From Ciona savignyi (taxonomy: Eukaryota > Chordata > Ascidiacea > Phlebobranchia > Cionidae): 64,000 nucleotides of DNA. The notes under the pieces are model-generated. The model was not told where the DNA came from, ran no database searches, and saw only the letters and a list, made by a program, of their open reading frames with translations. How positions within the stretch are numbered: position 1 is the stretch's first letter; every line of letters starts with the position of its first letter. The stretch spans positions 69,941-133,940 of the forward strand of contig CH003356.1 in the NCBI GenBank assembly GCA_000149265.1, written 5' to 3'. A program made the position numbers and the translations under genes. This document shows, piece by piece, positions 25,256-38,500 of this stretch.

Positions 25256-28200
25256 ATGAATGCAAGAAATCTGATGTCGCTTGCATGGACATACCGGAAT
25301 ACTTTGATAATCGTGTTGACCCCCTTGATACTGCTTCCTTTGCTTCTTGCCGAACAATCATTGGTTGGTATTCTAAAAGTGTTCATTGTAATTACCAAAT
25401 AAACATGTACTGTGTATTTCATTTATGAATTCACGCTAAAAATCATTCGAAAAAAGTGGAATGTGTTTACTGTCAAAATTTAACAATTATATAGATTTCG
25501 CTGCTTTTCTTTTGGTAGAATTAAAAAGCAAAATTTGCCCTTATAGCAACGCACGTAATTATAGTTAAATGCTCCGAACGTGATAAATCGAAATTTTTTC
25601 AGGTTGCAAAATGTGCTTACGGTCTCATCATCATGGCTGTATATTGGACCACGGAAGCGTGTCCTCTGGCGGTCACCTCGCTTCTCCCAATCGTGCTGTT
25701 CCCGATGCTGGGAGTTCTTGACGCTGATAGTGTCAGTTGCTGGTGTTATCATAAGGATCTTATTTAATCTACTAGATTTACAAATAGGCCAATGGTGTTT
25801 TTGTATTGCAAAAACAAAACGCGTAACAATATCACTTTGTGTCTATAAGTTATAAGCTTGTTTCTGTATATCACAGGTGTCGATGGCATACACCAGACAA
25901 TTGAATTTTCTCTTCATGGGCGGCTTGATGGTTGCAGTTGCAATAGAAGAATGGAATTTACACCGGAGAATTGCTCTCAAGATTTTAATGCTGATAGGTG
26001 CTAGACCATGCTGGTAAACATTTGCATATACTCTAAAATAAGTTAGGGAAATTCATGTTTATCCCGTGAATGGGAAAACGCAAGGGGCGTCAACACATGG
26101 AAAATCGCCAGATTACCTCGCGCCCACCGTCGGGTTGCTGAAGCTATTGCGGTGTATTGTGTATCATTCTTTTTCAATTCAGAAAAACTCATCATTCCAA
26201 TGGGTTCACGCAATGTCAGTTAAGTGCCGTGCATAACAACAAAACCGATTCGCCAGTTACCAGGGTAGAACAGGCAACCTTTCGGTTAAAAGTCCAAGCA
26301 CTAAACCGCCAAGGTAATCGGCCAGGTTCTGAATGAAATAACGTAAAATTCAGTTCACGTTTTTTAAACTTTGAAAAACGTTGTTCCCAAAATTGTTATG
26401 AATTAGGCTAAAAACAATTCAATTTCTTCACTAGGGTTTTGCTGGGTTTCATGATGGTAACAGCTCTGCTTTCGATGTGGATCAGCAACACAGCAACCAC
26501 AGCTATGATGGTTCCTATAGCAGTGGCTGTGTATGATCAGATGAGCGACGTCACAACAGTTGAGGTATGATTGGGACATGGCTAAATGGGATTTTAATCA
26601 ATCTTTTCAGACTAAGAACCCAGAGGAAGTTGACGAAGAAACAGGTTTGAATGGTCCTACAAATAAATGGTGTTCAGAGGTGCAGGATCAAACAGATACA
26701 CAAAATGTAACCAACAACAGGAATGACGAAGGTGTATTTTGTTTTATTTTGTAAAATTTTCTGTCAACACTGGAACCGGTAAATGCCATGCATAAAGAGA
26801 GCCACTGGTGGCATATACACTAATAAATGATGATAGGCACCATAAATACAATTAGTAATTTTTAACATAACTCATTCCAGAAGTTGCCAGCAGGGTCGTT
26901 GATCCATCCGCTTGTGTAAGTGATGTTTATACAACACATGTTAACTATTTTTAATCAAGATATTCTACAAAGCAGTGCAACCAGTCAAAAGAGAAAAATC
27001 TGCGAAAAGCAATGCTCTTGTGCGTGTCATATGCGGCAAACATCGGTGGATTCGCCACTTTGATCGGCACACCAGCGAATCTCATCTTACCAGGGGCGCT
27101 GGACTCGGTGTGCGTACTGATTCAGCACAATGTCCGAAAAATTTCACCAACCTTTGTGATGCTGCAGATTCGGGGAGGGTTCGTCTGAAACTGTAGATTT
27201 TGTCTCGTGGATGGCATTCAGTGTCCCTGTGTCTTTAGTCTGCCTTCTACTTACATGGATCTGGCTGCAGATTCGCTTCATCGGAATAAGGTTAAGTTTG
27301 GTCTTTATTACATTCAATCGCTTTGAGATAAAACGCATATTTACAATAGTCAACTTTGGGAGAAGGGCGATAAGCGGAAAGACAACAGAGTGAAAGCATA
27401 CATCGTTGACTCATATAACAAACTAGGACCAGTAACGTAAGTTTTCATTGCATGGATTGGACAAACTAACCCACAATGTTCTACCAGTTGTAAAAAATCA
27501 TTTGCGTATGATTGCTTACCTTAAACTATTAAAGCACCAAAGTGTTTCTGCTTTTCAAAGGTTTGGAGAACTGGCAGTGTTGGGTCACTTCGTGGTGCTT
27601 GCTATTCTGTGGCTGACACGGGACCCGAAGTTCGTCAGTGGTTGGAAAGAAATTTTCCCTCGAGGGTGGGGATCGAGATACTTTAAAAATATCAGTTTAT
27701 AACTAAAGTCTTAAATTATTTTTTATTATAGCGATACCGACTAAAATACGATGGAACTTTATTATTTTATCCCTGTGAATAAGAAAACGTGAAGGGTTTG
27801 CACATACCCAATGCCTACCGACGAGTCTCCGGAGCTGTTACAGTGTGTTGTGTATGCTATTTAGCTCGTCTTCGTTAATTATGGGTTCGTATACCATTTA
27901 CTCGCAGCGGGTCATGCCGACTGCAGTTTAACGCCATTGCGATTTAATATTGAAAAGCAACAAATACAAGGATTGTATGTAATGTATAACTTACTTTTGT
28001 GGTGGCATATAGATTGATGAAGGACTCCACCTCTGCTATCCTGGTGAGCTTTAGCCTTTTTGTATTTCCGTCCAAAAATCCCTTCCGGAAATTAAAAGGC
28101 ACTAACGAGGTCCGTGTCTCGTCACCGCCGCTACTTGCATGGAAGACAGCTCAGAAGAATGTGGCGTGGGACGTTTTCTTTCTCCTCGGAGCAGGGTTTG

Positions 28201-28891
28201 CACTTGCCAAGGCATGCGAGGTAACTGAACATGTTTTTTTCCATATAACATACTACATGCATGTGTGTAAGTTAATCATTTCGATTAGGACTCCGGGCTG
28301 ACAGAGTGGGTAGGAGATACAATGTCAGGGTTAACTGACATGTCACCAGCTGCCTTTGCCTTGATCATCTCTATCATGTTGTCCTTGCTTACAGGTAAAT
28401 AAATGTACACTGTTGCTGTATATCCATTTATCTTCCCTTACGTTTTACAGAGTTTACAAGTAACGTGAGCACTGCAAGCATATTTCTGCCAGTTCTGTGC
28501 CGGTTAGCATCTCACTCTGGTATCCATCCCCTGTATATCGCAATTCCTGCCACTATATCCTGCTCATTTGCATTCTCGCTACCAGTGGCTACTCCACCAA
28601 ACGCAATTGCTTTTTCGTACGGTGGGCTTAAAGTGAAAGACCTGGTAAGTGTGTATGCTTGGGCCGTTATCAAAGAAAAAGTCAGGCAGACTATAATCCA
28701 CAGGATTACAACATTCATCATTGTAGGTTGCAAACAAGCCAAATTAATTTTTTTTAACCACTGTTTAGATATCAACGGGACTGGTGCTTAACTTCATCTG
28801 TGTGTTTATCTTGAACGGATTTTTGAACTTAACCGGAGTGCCAATATTCAACCTTAGCGAGAAGAGTATGCTGAACGCTACTAGCTACTAA
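25256..28891 (+). CDS. SLC13-family sodium-coupled di/tricarboxylate (or sulfate) cotransporter
   Basis: Fourteen exons, 585 aa: 25256-25363, 25603-25731, 25877-26013, 26435-26564, 26611-26733, 26881-26915, 26960-27109, 27168-27290, 27350-27436, 27561-27665, 28013-28220, 28289-28394, 28451-28644, 28769-28891. The join between exons 5 and 6 is uncertain by a few codons. It is a plasma-membrane symporter moving carboxylates or sulfate with sodium. Family marks in order: an N-terminal hydrophobic segment (VLTPLILLPLLLA), YWTTEACPLAVTSLLP, FLFMGGLMVAVAIEEWNLHRR, the first SNT motif SNTATTAMMVPI, YAANIGGFATLIGTPANLI, KDSTSAILVSFSLFVFPSK, the second SNT-type motif TSNVSTASIFLP, and PVATPPNAIAFSYG. 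The length matches vertebrate SLC13A2/3/5 (about 570-600). The two SN[TV] repeats that bind sodium and substrate are present, so it should be functional. Which substrate it prefers cannot be read from the sequence. Confidence 0.92.
26050..26330 (-). repeat. SINE-like, tRNA-derived element in SLC13 intron
   Basis: It shares the tail string TTTATCCCCGTGAATGGGAAAAC (one base shorter here) and the CAGATTACCTCGCGC block with 49278-49545. It ends at a tRNA-like head (reverse orientation) near GGTAATCGGCC. It is confined to the intron between exons 3 and 4. Confidence 0.6.
27765..27905 (-). repeat. Truncated copy of the same SINE-like element
   Basis: Only the tail half (TTATCCCTGTGAATAAGAAAAC and the ACAGTGTGTTGTGTATG block) remains. 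It lies in the intron between SLC13 exons 10 and 11. Confidence 0.5.
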
Positions 28892-28971
28892 CATACCAGT
28901 AAATACGAAGAAATTGTATTGACGCAGAAATATTTCATATCGTGCATTTCGTTGTATATGTATACTAGTTT

Positions 28972-28977
28972 AATAAA
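28972..28977 (+). terminator. Polyadenylation signal of SLC13 gene
   Basis: AATAAA lies 80 bp after the stop codon. The opposing SHP2-type transcript probably ends within 360 bp on the other strand. Confidence 0.55.
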
Positions 28978-29337
28978 CCTTTCTTATTCAGAATTTCGGA
29001 AATGATGTTGCACCTTGCAAAGCACGACGATAATCAAACACATGCCTCCGTCCGGTTTAAAACTAGATTCATCGGATTGGAAAACGCAAGGCGGCGAATT
29101 TTTACCAGGATTGCAAATGCGCTCACCATTGTACAAAAATGATTGTGGTCCCGCACTTTTGTTCTCGTCCTTTGCAACGCTCTACGCTGGACGGTATAGA
29201 TTTATAAAATAGCAAAATAACACGAACTTGGGTACAGCGGCTGATAGGAAAACGGTACCACGATTAGTAGGTTACGGATGGACAGCATAAATAACAAGAT
29301 TGTTAAATTTTAAAAAGTTTAGTAAAAAATCACACGT

Positions 29338-29343
29338 TTTATT
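29338..29343 (-). terminator. Polyadenylation signal of SHP2-type gene
   Basis: TTTATT on the plus strand is AATAAA on the minus strand, about 190 bp beyond the stop codon of the phosphatase gene. Confidence 0.45.
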
Positions 29344-29533
29344 TTACCCAGAGCAATGATCGCCCTGGATAATCTCGAGCGTCCTTAGCGAGAAACGGGC
29401 CGTATCGGAGAAGTACCTGCGCAAATGTAGCTAATAAAGATAGCAGCAATGATTTGCAGAGCTGATGTAAAAGCGCGATGATCATTAGGGTCATTGAACC
29501 TGTCGGAATGCATGGCTTGTATGAAGGAAGCGG

Positions 29534-32500
29534 TCATCTCCTTGGTACCAGTTGTGGAGTATGAGGGGCAGACCGTACGTTACCGGTGTTTGCGTACACG
29601 TTGTTGGTGTTCTCGTAGATAGCACGGTGGCCGATAAGCGGAGAGGGGGTGCCAGGCTGGCTGCTCCTGTTAATGATACACAGTTAATTAAAAAGAAGGT
29701 TTGTTTAAATATGAATTCACTGTAGTGCACACATGGAAAATTAAAGAAAATGCACGGAATGGATAATTACATTGAGGAAGACCTTGGACCAGCTGATAAC
29801 GGGGCGGGGGGGACTTGATGAAGATGCATTCCACCAGGAGATGGAGGTAGCGAGCTGAAGGGAGATCGCACCTGAGAAATGCAATTAGTTGGATAATCGT
29901 CATCGATGGAGGCAGGGGAGTTATTACCTTGGGAAAGCTTAAAACGTCAGAGTTTACTGCTTCAGCCGTCTGCCTCGTGTTGATGTATTCTCTGCCTTTG
30001 TTCATCTTAGCATTCATTACAAAAATGTAAATTTAACTAACATGCATATTAAAATGTGCATAGTACTAATAGTTTCAAGATGTATAAAATAAGATTTATA
30101 TACCTTAATTTATAAAAGATTATAATACATCGCTTTATATTTGAATGTTTAGAACAGAAATAAAAAAATGCGTCGTTTGTGCCATATTTAATTTGCACAC
30201 TCACTGATATTACATTGACGCGTTTTTCTATTAAATATTGAATTAAATTTGATTCCAATAAATAAACAATGATTTTCGAAGCTACAAAAACTCTAAACCT
30301 GTGACGCCTCCACTCGTTTTGTCAAAGTTTCAATGTGTTGCTTCACAGCGAGATATACGAATTGATACTGTGCCTCGGTTTGAACCATGCCCGACCTCTG
30401 GCCTCGAACCATTTGAATTGTTCTTTGTATATCAATCTCACAATCCAAACCTGGAAACAGCGTATCTAAGTAATTAAGTAAAAATAATTAAATAAAAAAA
30501 TACCTTAGTAGAGCTATAGAAATAAGTTATATTAGCGAATATACAATTTTACGGATGAAAAAACGCAAGGCAACGGTGCATTGTGTGAAACACACATCAA
30601 TATCTCTAGAAAATCGAAAGGATAGAGAAAAATGCACAATTTATATTGATAAATGCACATTTTTGGCAATCAAAATTAACACCTATAAAATTTGTTCAGT
30701 AGAACATCAGATTGAACAAAAACAAGAGCAATTTCTCCAGTTGGAACGCACTCAGCACAGGTTATATTCAATGAACCTCAATTTCATAAGCACATGGATA
30801 AACATGGAAATACTATATTACTATACTGATTAAAATATGTTTAAACTTAGCAGAAACTTAGCACATGCCAAACAGTGATTTATTCCCACCTTGTTGTCCA
30901 ATGACATCCAAAATAATATCAATTCCAATAAATGTTCCAGATCTTCCAATACCTGCACTGCAGTGGACAACAACTGGCCCAGAACTGATATTTTTCTAAA
31001 AAAAATATTTTTAGATATCTAAACTATACAGCAACCCTTTATTAAATAATTTCTTTTATAAAATGAAAGGGGAAAGACCAAATTTTTTAGGGTAAAAAAA
31101 TATAAATAAAATAAAGCGAGACTCTATGCTAATCTATTACATGTACTTATAGTGGTTTTGTAGACTGAAAACGCTCAAAGTTTAAAGATTGAGATCAAAC
31201 TAATGAAATATGTACCAAGAAGAATGTCACTAAGGGGATTACTTACATATCGTTCATTTATATCGTGAAGAAAGTTGAGGACACCACCTGGATCACTTGG
31301 CACACCATGATCAGGCCACACTTTGAAGTGGTAATGGCATACCACCCTGTCATTGTTCGGCTGTCAATAGGAAATGTTGAGAAAGTTTTATGAAAGCTAG
31401 TGATAGTAGTGAATACATCAGAAGCAAGATGATATTTTTTACCATGCACATTACATTAACATGATTAGAAAATAAGAAAATCCAGCAGGACAAGAAATAC
31501 TTTACCTCTGAATTTTTCATTAGTTTGAATTCTCTTAATGTGTAATCTCTATAATCAGTTTCTTTAACACCAGTGACTGAATACTGATCGAACTGCCGCA
31601 CTTCACCCTCAGCTGGCCAGTAGCGTACACATTTATTCTGAAAACAAAAATTGTACTAAAACCGAAAGCACAAGCTTTACTCGCATGAAATACAATTAAA
31701 ATCCAAATAATGCGAAAAAAGCACGATTTTAATTGCATGAAGTTGCGACATAGACTTAGTGTTAAGAAAGTAAACATTGTGCAGTATGATCTAAATTCAT
31801 AAATAAACATTCTGGGCGTCATAATTTTTACCTTATTTCTGCTTTATGCTGTTTGCTGAAAACAGCTTTTTTCAGTAAAACTATTATGTAATCTAGGTTT
31901 ATGTGATCCAAAAAAATAAAATAAACTCACTCTGCCCCTTTCCACCTCTTTTGTTGTCATGACGATAATACGAGAGTTCTCCTGGTAAACCATCTTCCAG
32001 AAGTCGGTGATAGTGTTTGATAAACATCCCTGAGTTGAAATGTAAGTCTTTCTTTTCATCATTCCACTTGCTTCCTCACAATCTGGCTGCACAATAGTGA
32101 TTTTATTAAGAATATTTGACGCTCAGATCATCCATAAGGACGGTATGACCCATGACACACATCTCTAAGAAACGTTTTCACAACAGGCCTGTGAAAACAA
32201 TTTCCAACATATTTAAAGCATACAAGTTCATTACAAAATTACAAATCCTATTAAGAGTAAGAGTCAAGACAAACCATTATAGAACCACTAGTCTAATTGA
32301 AGCATTGAGGTAAGACCTTGGATTACCAATATCAATAAAAATAATATCGATATTAGTGTAAATATGTTTATAAAAAAACATACAAATATATCTTATATAC
32401 CCGCACAGTTTGTTTTAATGCGTTGAATTAAAAGAAGACATGAAGGCAGAATACGATGTTTATATTTGGATGTCGTGATTGCTGTAATAACAACTTGACC

Positions 32501-35500
32501 AAAAAGGTGATGGTTTTATTTCTACTTTAATAACTTACTAACAAACATTAAACAAATGGCATAAAATTAGCTCAGTATATTGATTGGCTGTGAATTTGAA
32601 AAATAAAATAATAATAAGAAGTACTTACTCTTATGTAATTTGCATTGATGTAATCAGATCCAGGAACAGATTGGTCTGCATCTTTGAGAATAACTCGGGT
32701 GTGATCGACTGAAATAACAACACACTATCATATTGTTCAGATTGGTTTAATTTGCATACTCACATGGCAAGATATTTTTGTAGCGATTTTTAACTTTGTT
32801 AACAAGTTTTAAACCTTCGTTTCTACTGAACAAATGTTTACATTCTTGTTGTTGCAAGGTCTGAAAAATAAGAAGATACATTGACCTAAGAAAACCTAGA
32901 TAGAGAGTAAGAGTGCATAAATGCTTTTATAACTTTTATTAGTAAAGTTCTTTTTATTTAAAGTAATTCTTATTTTCACTGGCGTAGAGTCTGGGCGTGC
33001 GGGAGTGCGGCGCACTCCCGGCGATTTGCCAAAAGAGCGTCTACTGCGTAATTTGTTAGGTCTAAATTACCGTTTTTTAAAATCGTCCTTAATATTATTT
33101 CATATATTAAGCAAACGCTTCTACCTCTTTCCCTATTAAACGGATATTACGATATGTGACATTTGTGCGCACTTCGCTTTAGGTAGGCAGATGTCCGGAC
33201 GAGTTCGGAAAGAAATGGACGCACCCGCACGAAAAATTTGCGCTGTAGGTCTGGAGAAACGCATACGGCAGCCAGTTGCATTACCGTAAGAAAAGCGAAA
33301 AGCTATCCCGAAATCAAAGTTTATTTTCTAAAGTTTCATGGACCGTTTATAAATTTAATCTATTTAATCAATTAACCCGCTTAGAATTAACATTTATTAA
33401 ATTGCAGTTCTAGAATATACCGTATAACGGTATGTCCATTTCGATATTCATTACGTATCCAGACAAAACAGGATGTTGTTTAAATTAAAACTAAATTGTT
33501 TTGAAATGTGATATGCCTACACGTGACGAACGCATGTCAAGTATTGTGGACTTTGACCTTAGTGGCCCCACTTGACTGCATATATTAATTTAACAAAGTG
33601 AATAAATAACGACTATTGTTACGTTTTAATAATGGAGGTCATTACTTATCAACACGGTAACTATGGTTACAATACAGTTGCTAGACAGAATACAGTTAAT
33701 GCGCCAGATTTTAATAAATCGATATCTGTAATATAATGAAGAGACAGCACGATAAGCAAACTTCCTTGCAAAGTTTTTTTACAAAAATTTCGAAGGACAC
33801 CCCATCTGTATTAGCCAAAAAACCTACACCTCTAGTGCAACAGTCCGAGGTAGAGCCCACGTTACAACAGTCCGAGGTAGAGCCCACGTCACAACAGTAC
33901 GAGGTGGAGCCCACGTCACAACAGTCCGAGGTAGAGCCCACGTCACAACAGTCCGAGGTAGAGCCCACGTTTAGCTTACGTGACCAGCAAGGAAAAGAAT
34001 CCACCAAAGGCAGAAAATTCAATATAAAATGGGTGGAAGATAATGACTGGGTGCAGTATGTACCCGAAAATAATGTAATGGTATGTAGCGTGTGTTCGTG
34101 GGTGTTGAAGAATGACCGAGCTCGACCAGGATTACGAAATTTTTTGGAGGGTCAAGGAAAGGCTTGGATCGATGGCTTTAATGCATGGCGTCGAGGCTTG
34201 TCTGCCATTAAAAAGCACGCTAAAAGTGGCCACCACGCCGAGTGTGTGTCAGTAAAGTTAGCTGCTGAGGGCCAGGACCAAATGATGGAAGTTGTTGGCA
34301 GAAACATAAGAAAATCGAAAGAGGATAATAGAAGGGGCCTTAAAGCAGTGTTTGACACTGTTTTGCACTTGGCTAGACAAGGCCAGGCTTTGCGGGGCCA
34401 CTCAGAAGCTAATTCAAATTTTAGTCAGACTCTAAGTTTTTGTTCACGCTATGACGACAAAATTAAAGCGTGGATAGAGAGACCGAAAAAAGTTTAAATG
34501 GTTTGGACCGGAAATCCAAAATGAAATACTAAAACAGTGTTCCAAATGAGGTCATTAAAAAAAAAATAAACCAAATACACGAAGCAAAATGGTTCAGTAT
34601 TATTGCCGACGAAACAGCAGATATTACACGGAAAGAACAACTGTCGATCTGCATTCGTTACGTGGATTCCTCCTTTGCCCTTCATGAGGATTTTCTTGGA
34701 TTTCATTCCATTGAAGAGACGTCAGCTCACAAAATATTCAAGACAATAAAACAAGCGCTAGTGTCCTTAAATATCGACATAAGTTTGTGTAGGGGTCAGT
34801 CGTACGATGGTGCGGCGAATATGCGTGGCCATTTGAATGGAGTTCAGGCACGAATGCTAGAAGTCAACCCATTAGCAACGTATGTGTACTGTATGGGGCA
34901 CCAATTAAATCTTGTGGTGCAAGAAAGTTTTAATGAAGATCACAATGCAGTAACAGCATTGGGCGTCTTATCTGCAGTCGTCAATTTTATCAAGGGATCG
35001 CCTAAACGTCTCGCAAGCTTCGACAAGATTGCTATTGAAACCCCTACTTTACGGCCACTGTGCCCAACAAGATGGATTCTTAGACTTCCAGCATTAAAGT
35101 CGTTCATTGTGAACTATGAAAACATCCTTAATTGGCTAGAACAAATTTTTCTTTCAAAAACGGATGACCGCATTGCTTGTGGAAAGGCTCGTTCCTATTT
35201 AGGCGCAATGGAGAACTTTACCACTCTATTTATGCTAAGATTGTTTGAAGATTTGCTTAGATTAATACACCCGGTTCATGTGGAAATTCAAGGTCGAAAT
35301 GTCACAATTGGAAAAAGCAAAAAAATGTTGGAAAATGTAATTCATACTCTCGAAGGTAAAAATGACGTGGACAGTGCTAAACAGTTCACAGCAGAGGTCA
35401 AGGAAGAAGGCGTTCGATTAAAATTGCAGCAGCCAACTTCGCCACGAGGACGGCTGGCGACAGGAGACTGCGTGGACGATCATTTCTGCACTATTTATAT

Positions 35501-38500
35501 GAAAACATATGCATCAGCAGCGCAGTCTTTAAGAGAAAGGTACAACGGTAAGAGTCTATCGCAGTGCGTCACACTAGAGAGCTTGTTGGTCGGCACGTCA
35601 ACTCTTGAAGAAGGAAAGGTAGCGGAAAAGTTTCCCGATATTCAACTTGCAGATTACAAAAAGGAAATTGGTCATCTTAAAGCCTATTTAAAAAGTAAAT
35701 TAATATTAGATATTACCCCGGAAAAAATTTGCAAATTGATCATTGCCGATAGCACCTTGCGAGTAATGCTACCCAATCACGCCGCACTCGTGAAGTTATA
35801 CATGACATTGCCATGTACGTCATGTGAGGCAGAGAGATCCTTCAGCACCCTACGTCGAATTAAGACATATCTGAGGGCAACCATGAGCCAACAACGACTA
35901 AACCACGTATGCATACTTAATGTACACAAGGAGGAGGTTGATCGGCTTGACAGAGAGGAATTGATCAGTGCGTTTATTGCTAAAACAGCTGTTAGAAAAA
36001 ATACCTTTTGTTAACAATACGACCAATTCAAATGTTTTATTACGTTAAATTGATTGTTGCAGTTGTGTTGGTTTTCGTTCGCCTTTTCCGTGGTGTTTAT
36101 GACATTGTTTTTTGAATTAAACGGTACGTAACCCACATTTTGTAAGTGCAATTATTTAGAAAGGTAGAGCTTGAACATAATTTAAGTGACATTAAAATAG
36201 TTCACATTACACTTCACGTAACATATTTCATATTTAAGTGACATTAAAATAGTCTACGTAACGCTTCAGGGAACAAAGTCCATTGTCGAAATCGGAGATT
36301 ATTTCGTCTGTCGCAACTGCGGTGGTTTCACTTTGAATGACTAAACGAACTCTAGACGCGTGTATTAATGTATTGCTGCTGTTTTCCAAGATTTTAAAAA
36401 GGAACTGTCGTACTGATACATACTATGTGTACAGTTAAATAAGCAGTTGTAAGGGTGTACATTGCAAATAAAAAGTAACTTAAAAAATTTTTTTCGCGCT
36501 ATCGCGCGAACGATTTTATTTGCACTCCCGCCCATTTGCAAAACTCTACGCCTATGCTTATTTTATTAATACAATGCAACTGGTTAGTATTAAGATATTA
36601 AATCCTGTTGCAATGATATAGGTTGCCTAAGTTTTATACAGTGCCAATGGCTTTAGACTTTGACTTTACACTGAACACAACTAATCCATTATACTTGCCA
36701 TCTGGCCAGGACTTACATAAATCGATTTAGCATTTTAAAACGGACTTTATTATGCATATTTAAAAAAAATCAATATATGAATTTCAATTATATTGTATTA
36801 TAATTATATTTTTGCATAGAAACAAAATTTTCACATTGTCTATGTTGTCCTAATTGCTAGCTCAACTGCATGACACACATAATGGCAGTGATATTTATGT
36901 ACAAACTTTCATCGCCCACAAACAATTGAAACCCAAACACTGAAATACATAATATTGATGTCAAACTTCGAATGTAGCACTAACCTCGAACTCTTCCCAG
37001 AAACCAGCTTTGCTTGCATCCGATTGGTGAAGTTCTTTCACACGTTGGTCTATCATGGCAGCGTTAATTCGTGTTGCATTATAAGGCTGTTTGAGGTACA
37101 CAACACTTCCAGTTCGCTCCACCATCGCATTATGTTTATGGTGGTCAATTAGCTCTGACAAAGAGTCAAACTTTTGACCACCACCAATGTCAAATTTATC
37201 ATTATCCTGCATGACAATATGCACTGGTATTTATTACCTTCAGAGACCTGAAGTTAAATAATATAAACTGTCGATTTCACCTTTTTTTAATTAAAAGCAA
37301 ATAATTGTTAAATATTTTAACACATTATATAGCAATAAAAAATAAAACAAACAACGGGGTGTGACTGAGAAATTGTGTTAAAAATACCTAACTTTGGTAT
37401 ATTTACAAAAGTATAGACCAGTATGATATAACTTACACTTCGACTGATCATAATGTGTATTATCTTATCATCACACCGAACAGATAGAACAAAATCGCCG
37501 GGTTTGCTCAAACTCTGGCGAACAAGGAAGCTTCCATTCTTTCCTTTCTCATTGAGTAATATTTCTGCTTGTCTTCCCGTTGTGTGACCATGGAACCACC
37601 TACACACAGGATTTTTAGTGTAACCAATCTATATTCATTCGATACAAAGACAGGTACAAATTACGGCTTAGGAAAACAAATTGCTACATAAACTAACTAC
37701 ATAAACTATAAAATTCTGGAATGATGTTGTGTGCACTCCCACAAGACAAAAGACTTAAGGACAGAAGTACCGGTATATATTCATTAAGAAAAAAATATAT
37801 AGGTATAGTACAAAATTTAAAAACATTAGAACAATGAATTTAAGAACTGAATAAAGAAAATTCAGTTTTATTTCCCCGAACTAATCATGTCAAGTAATGG
37901 AGTTGATTAAGGTTAGATAAAATGGATATTGCAGCAGTATTTACACGGATGAACGTATTTTACTTCAATCTACTTTTTTTATTCAAAAAGACCCTTGCAA
38001 AGTTAGAGGAGACGACTTTTGTGTAAATTATAATGTAAGTATCCAAAAGGTTCTGATAACAACTATTTCAGGATCAACAGCTTTTATGTATAAATCTCTA
38101 CATATATATATATATATATATATATTTGTCAGTATAATTTAAAAAATATTGTCATATTGACAGGTGGATATGCTAGTATAAGGAAATGATATAAAATAAT
38201 TAAATATTCAAAAGAACAAAATCAACCTCTCTGATGTTGGGTCTGCACAATTTAGAGGGTACTTCAGTTCAATAATTTCGCCATTAATTTCCCTTAACTG
38301 TCCATGCTTCTCTGTGTAAAACTGGACAAGCTCAGCCAGTGTGGCAAACTTTTCTCCTCCATACAGATCATAAAAGTCTCCAGTGTTTTGAATTTTTATG
38401 TGGGTGACACCATCACCTCGCCTGTGACATCACATTTAAAAAAAATATCTGGTCTTGTCTTGTATTAGATTAATAACTTAAACAATAGGATACCGGTATT

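Larger units (their letters stand above)
32977..36556 (+). mobile_element. hAT-superfamily DNA transposon, 3.58 kb, inside PTP intron
   Basis: Perfect 8-bp target-site duplications CTTATTTT (32969-32976 and 36557-36564) flank terminal inverted repeats: the left end begins CACTGGCGTAGAGT and the right end, read inward, CATAGGCGTAGAGT. Both subterminal regions carry GC-rich palindromes: GCGGGAGTGC with its reverse complement on the left, and TTCGCGC facing GCGCGAA on the right. The 8-bp duplication and the transposase identify hAT. Intact duplications suggest a fairly recent insertion, but the transposase frame is broken, so this copy looks non-autonomous. It lies on the strand opposite the host gene, wholly within an intron. 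Confidence 0.9.

Noticed and set aside
32764-32861. Apparent one-base frameshift in the PTP exon coding TLQQQECK to NRYKNILP
   Set aside because: My count depends on a run of three or four T bases (near 32820-32823) read across a line break. All neighbouring exons are intact and keep phase, so I assume a normal 97-nt exon. A direct base count or resequencing would settle it.
33711-34022. Cys-rich repetitive minus-strand frame (DVGSTSDCC repeats)
   Set aside because: It is the reverse reading of the 27-bp coding repeat in the hAT transposase.
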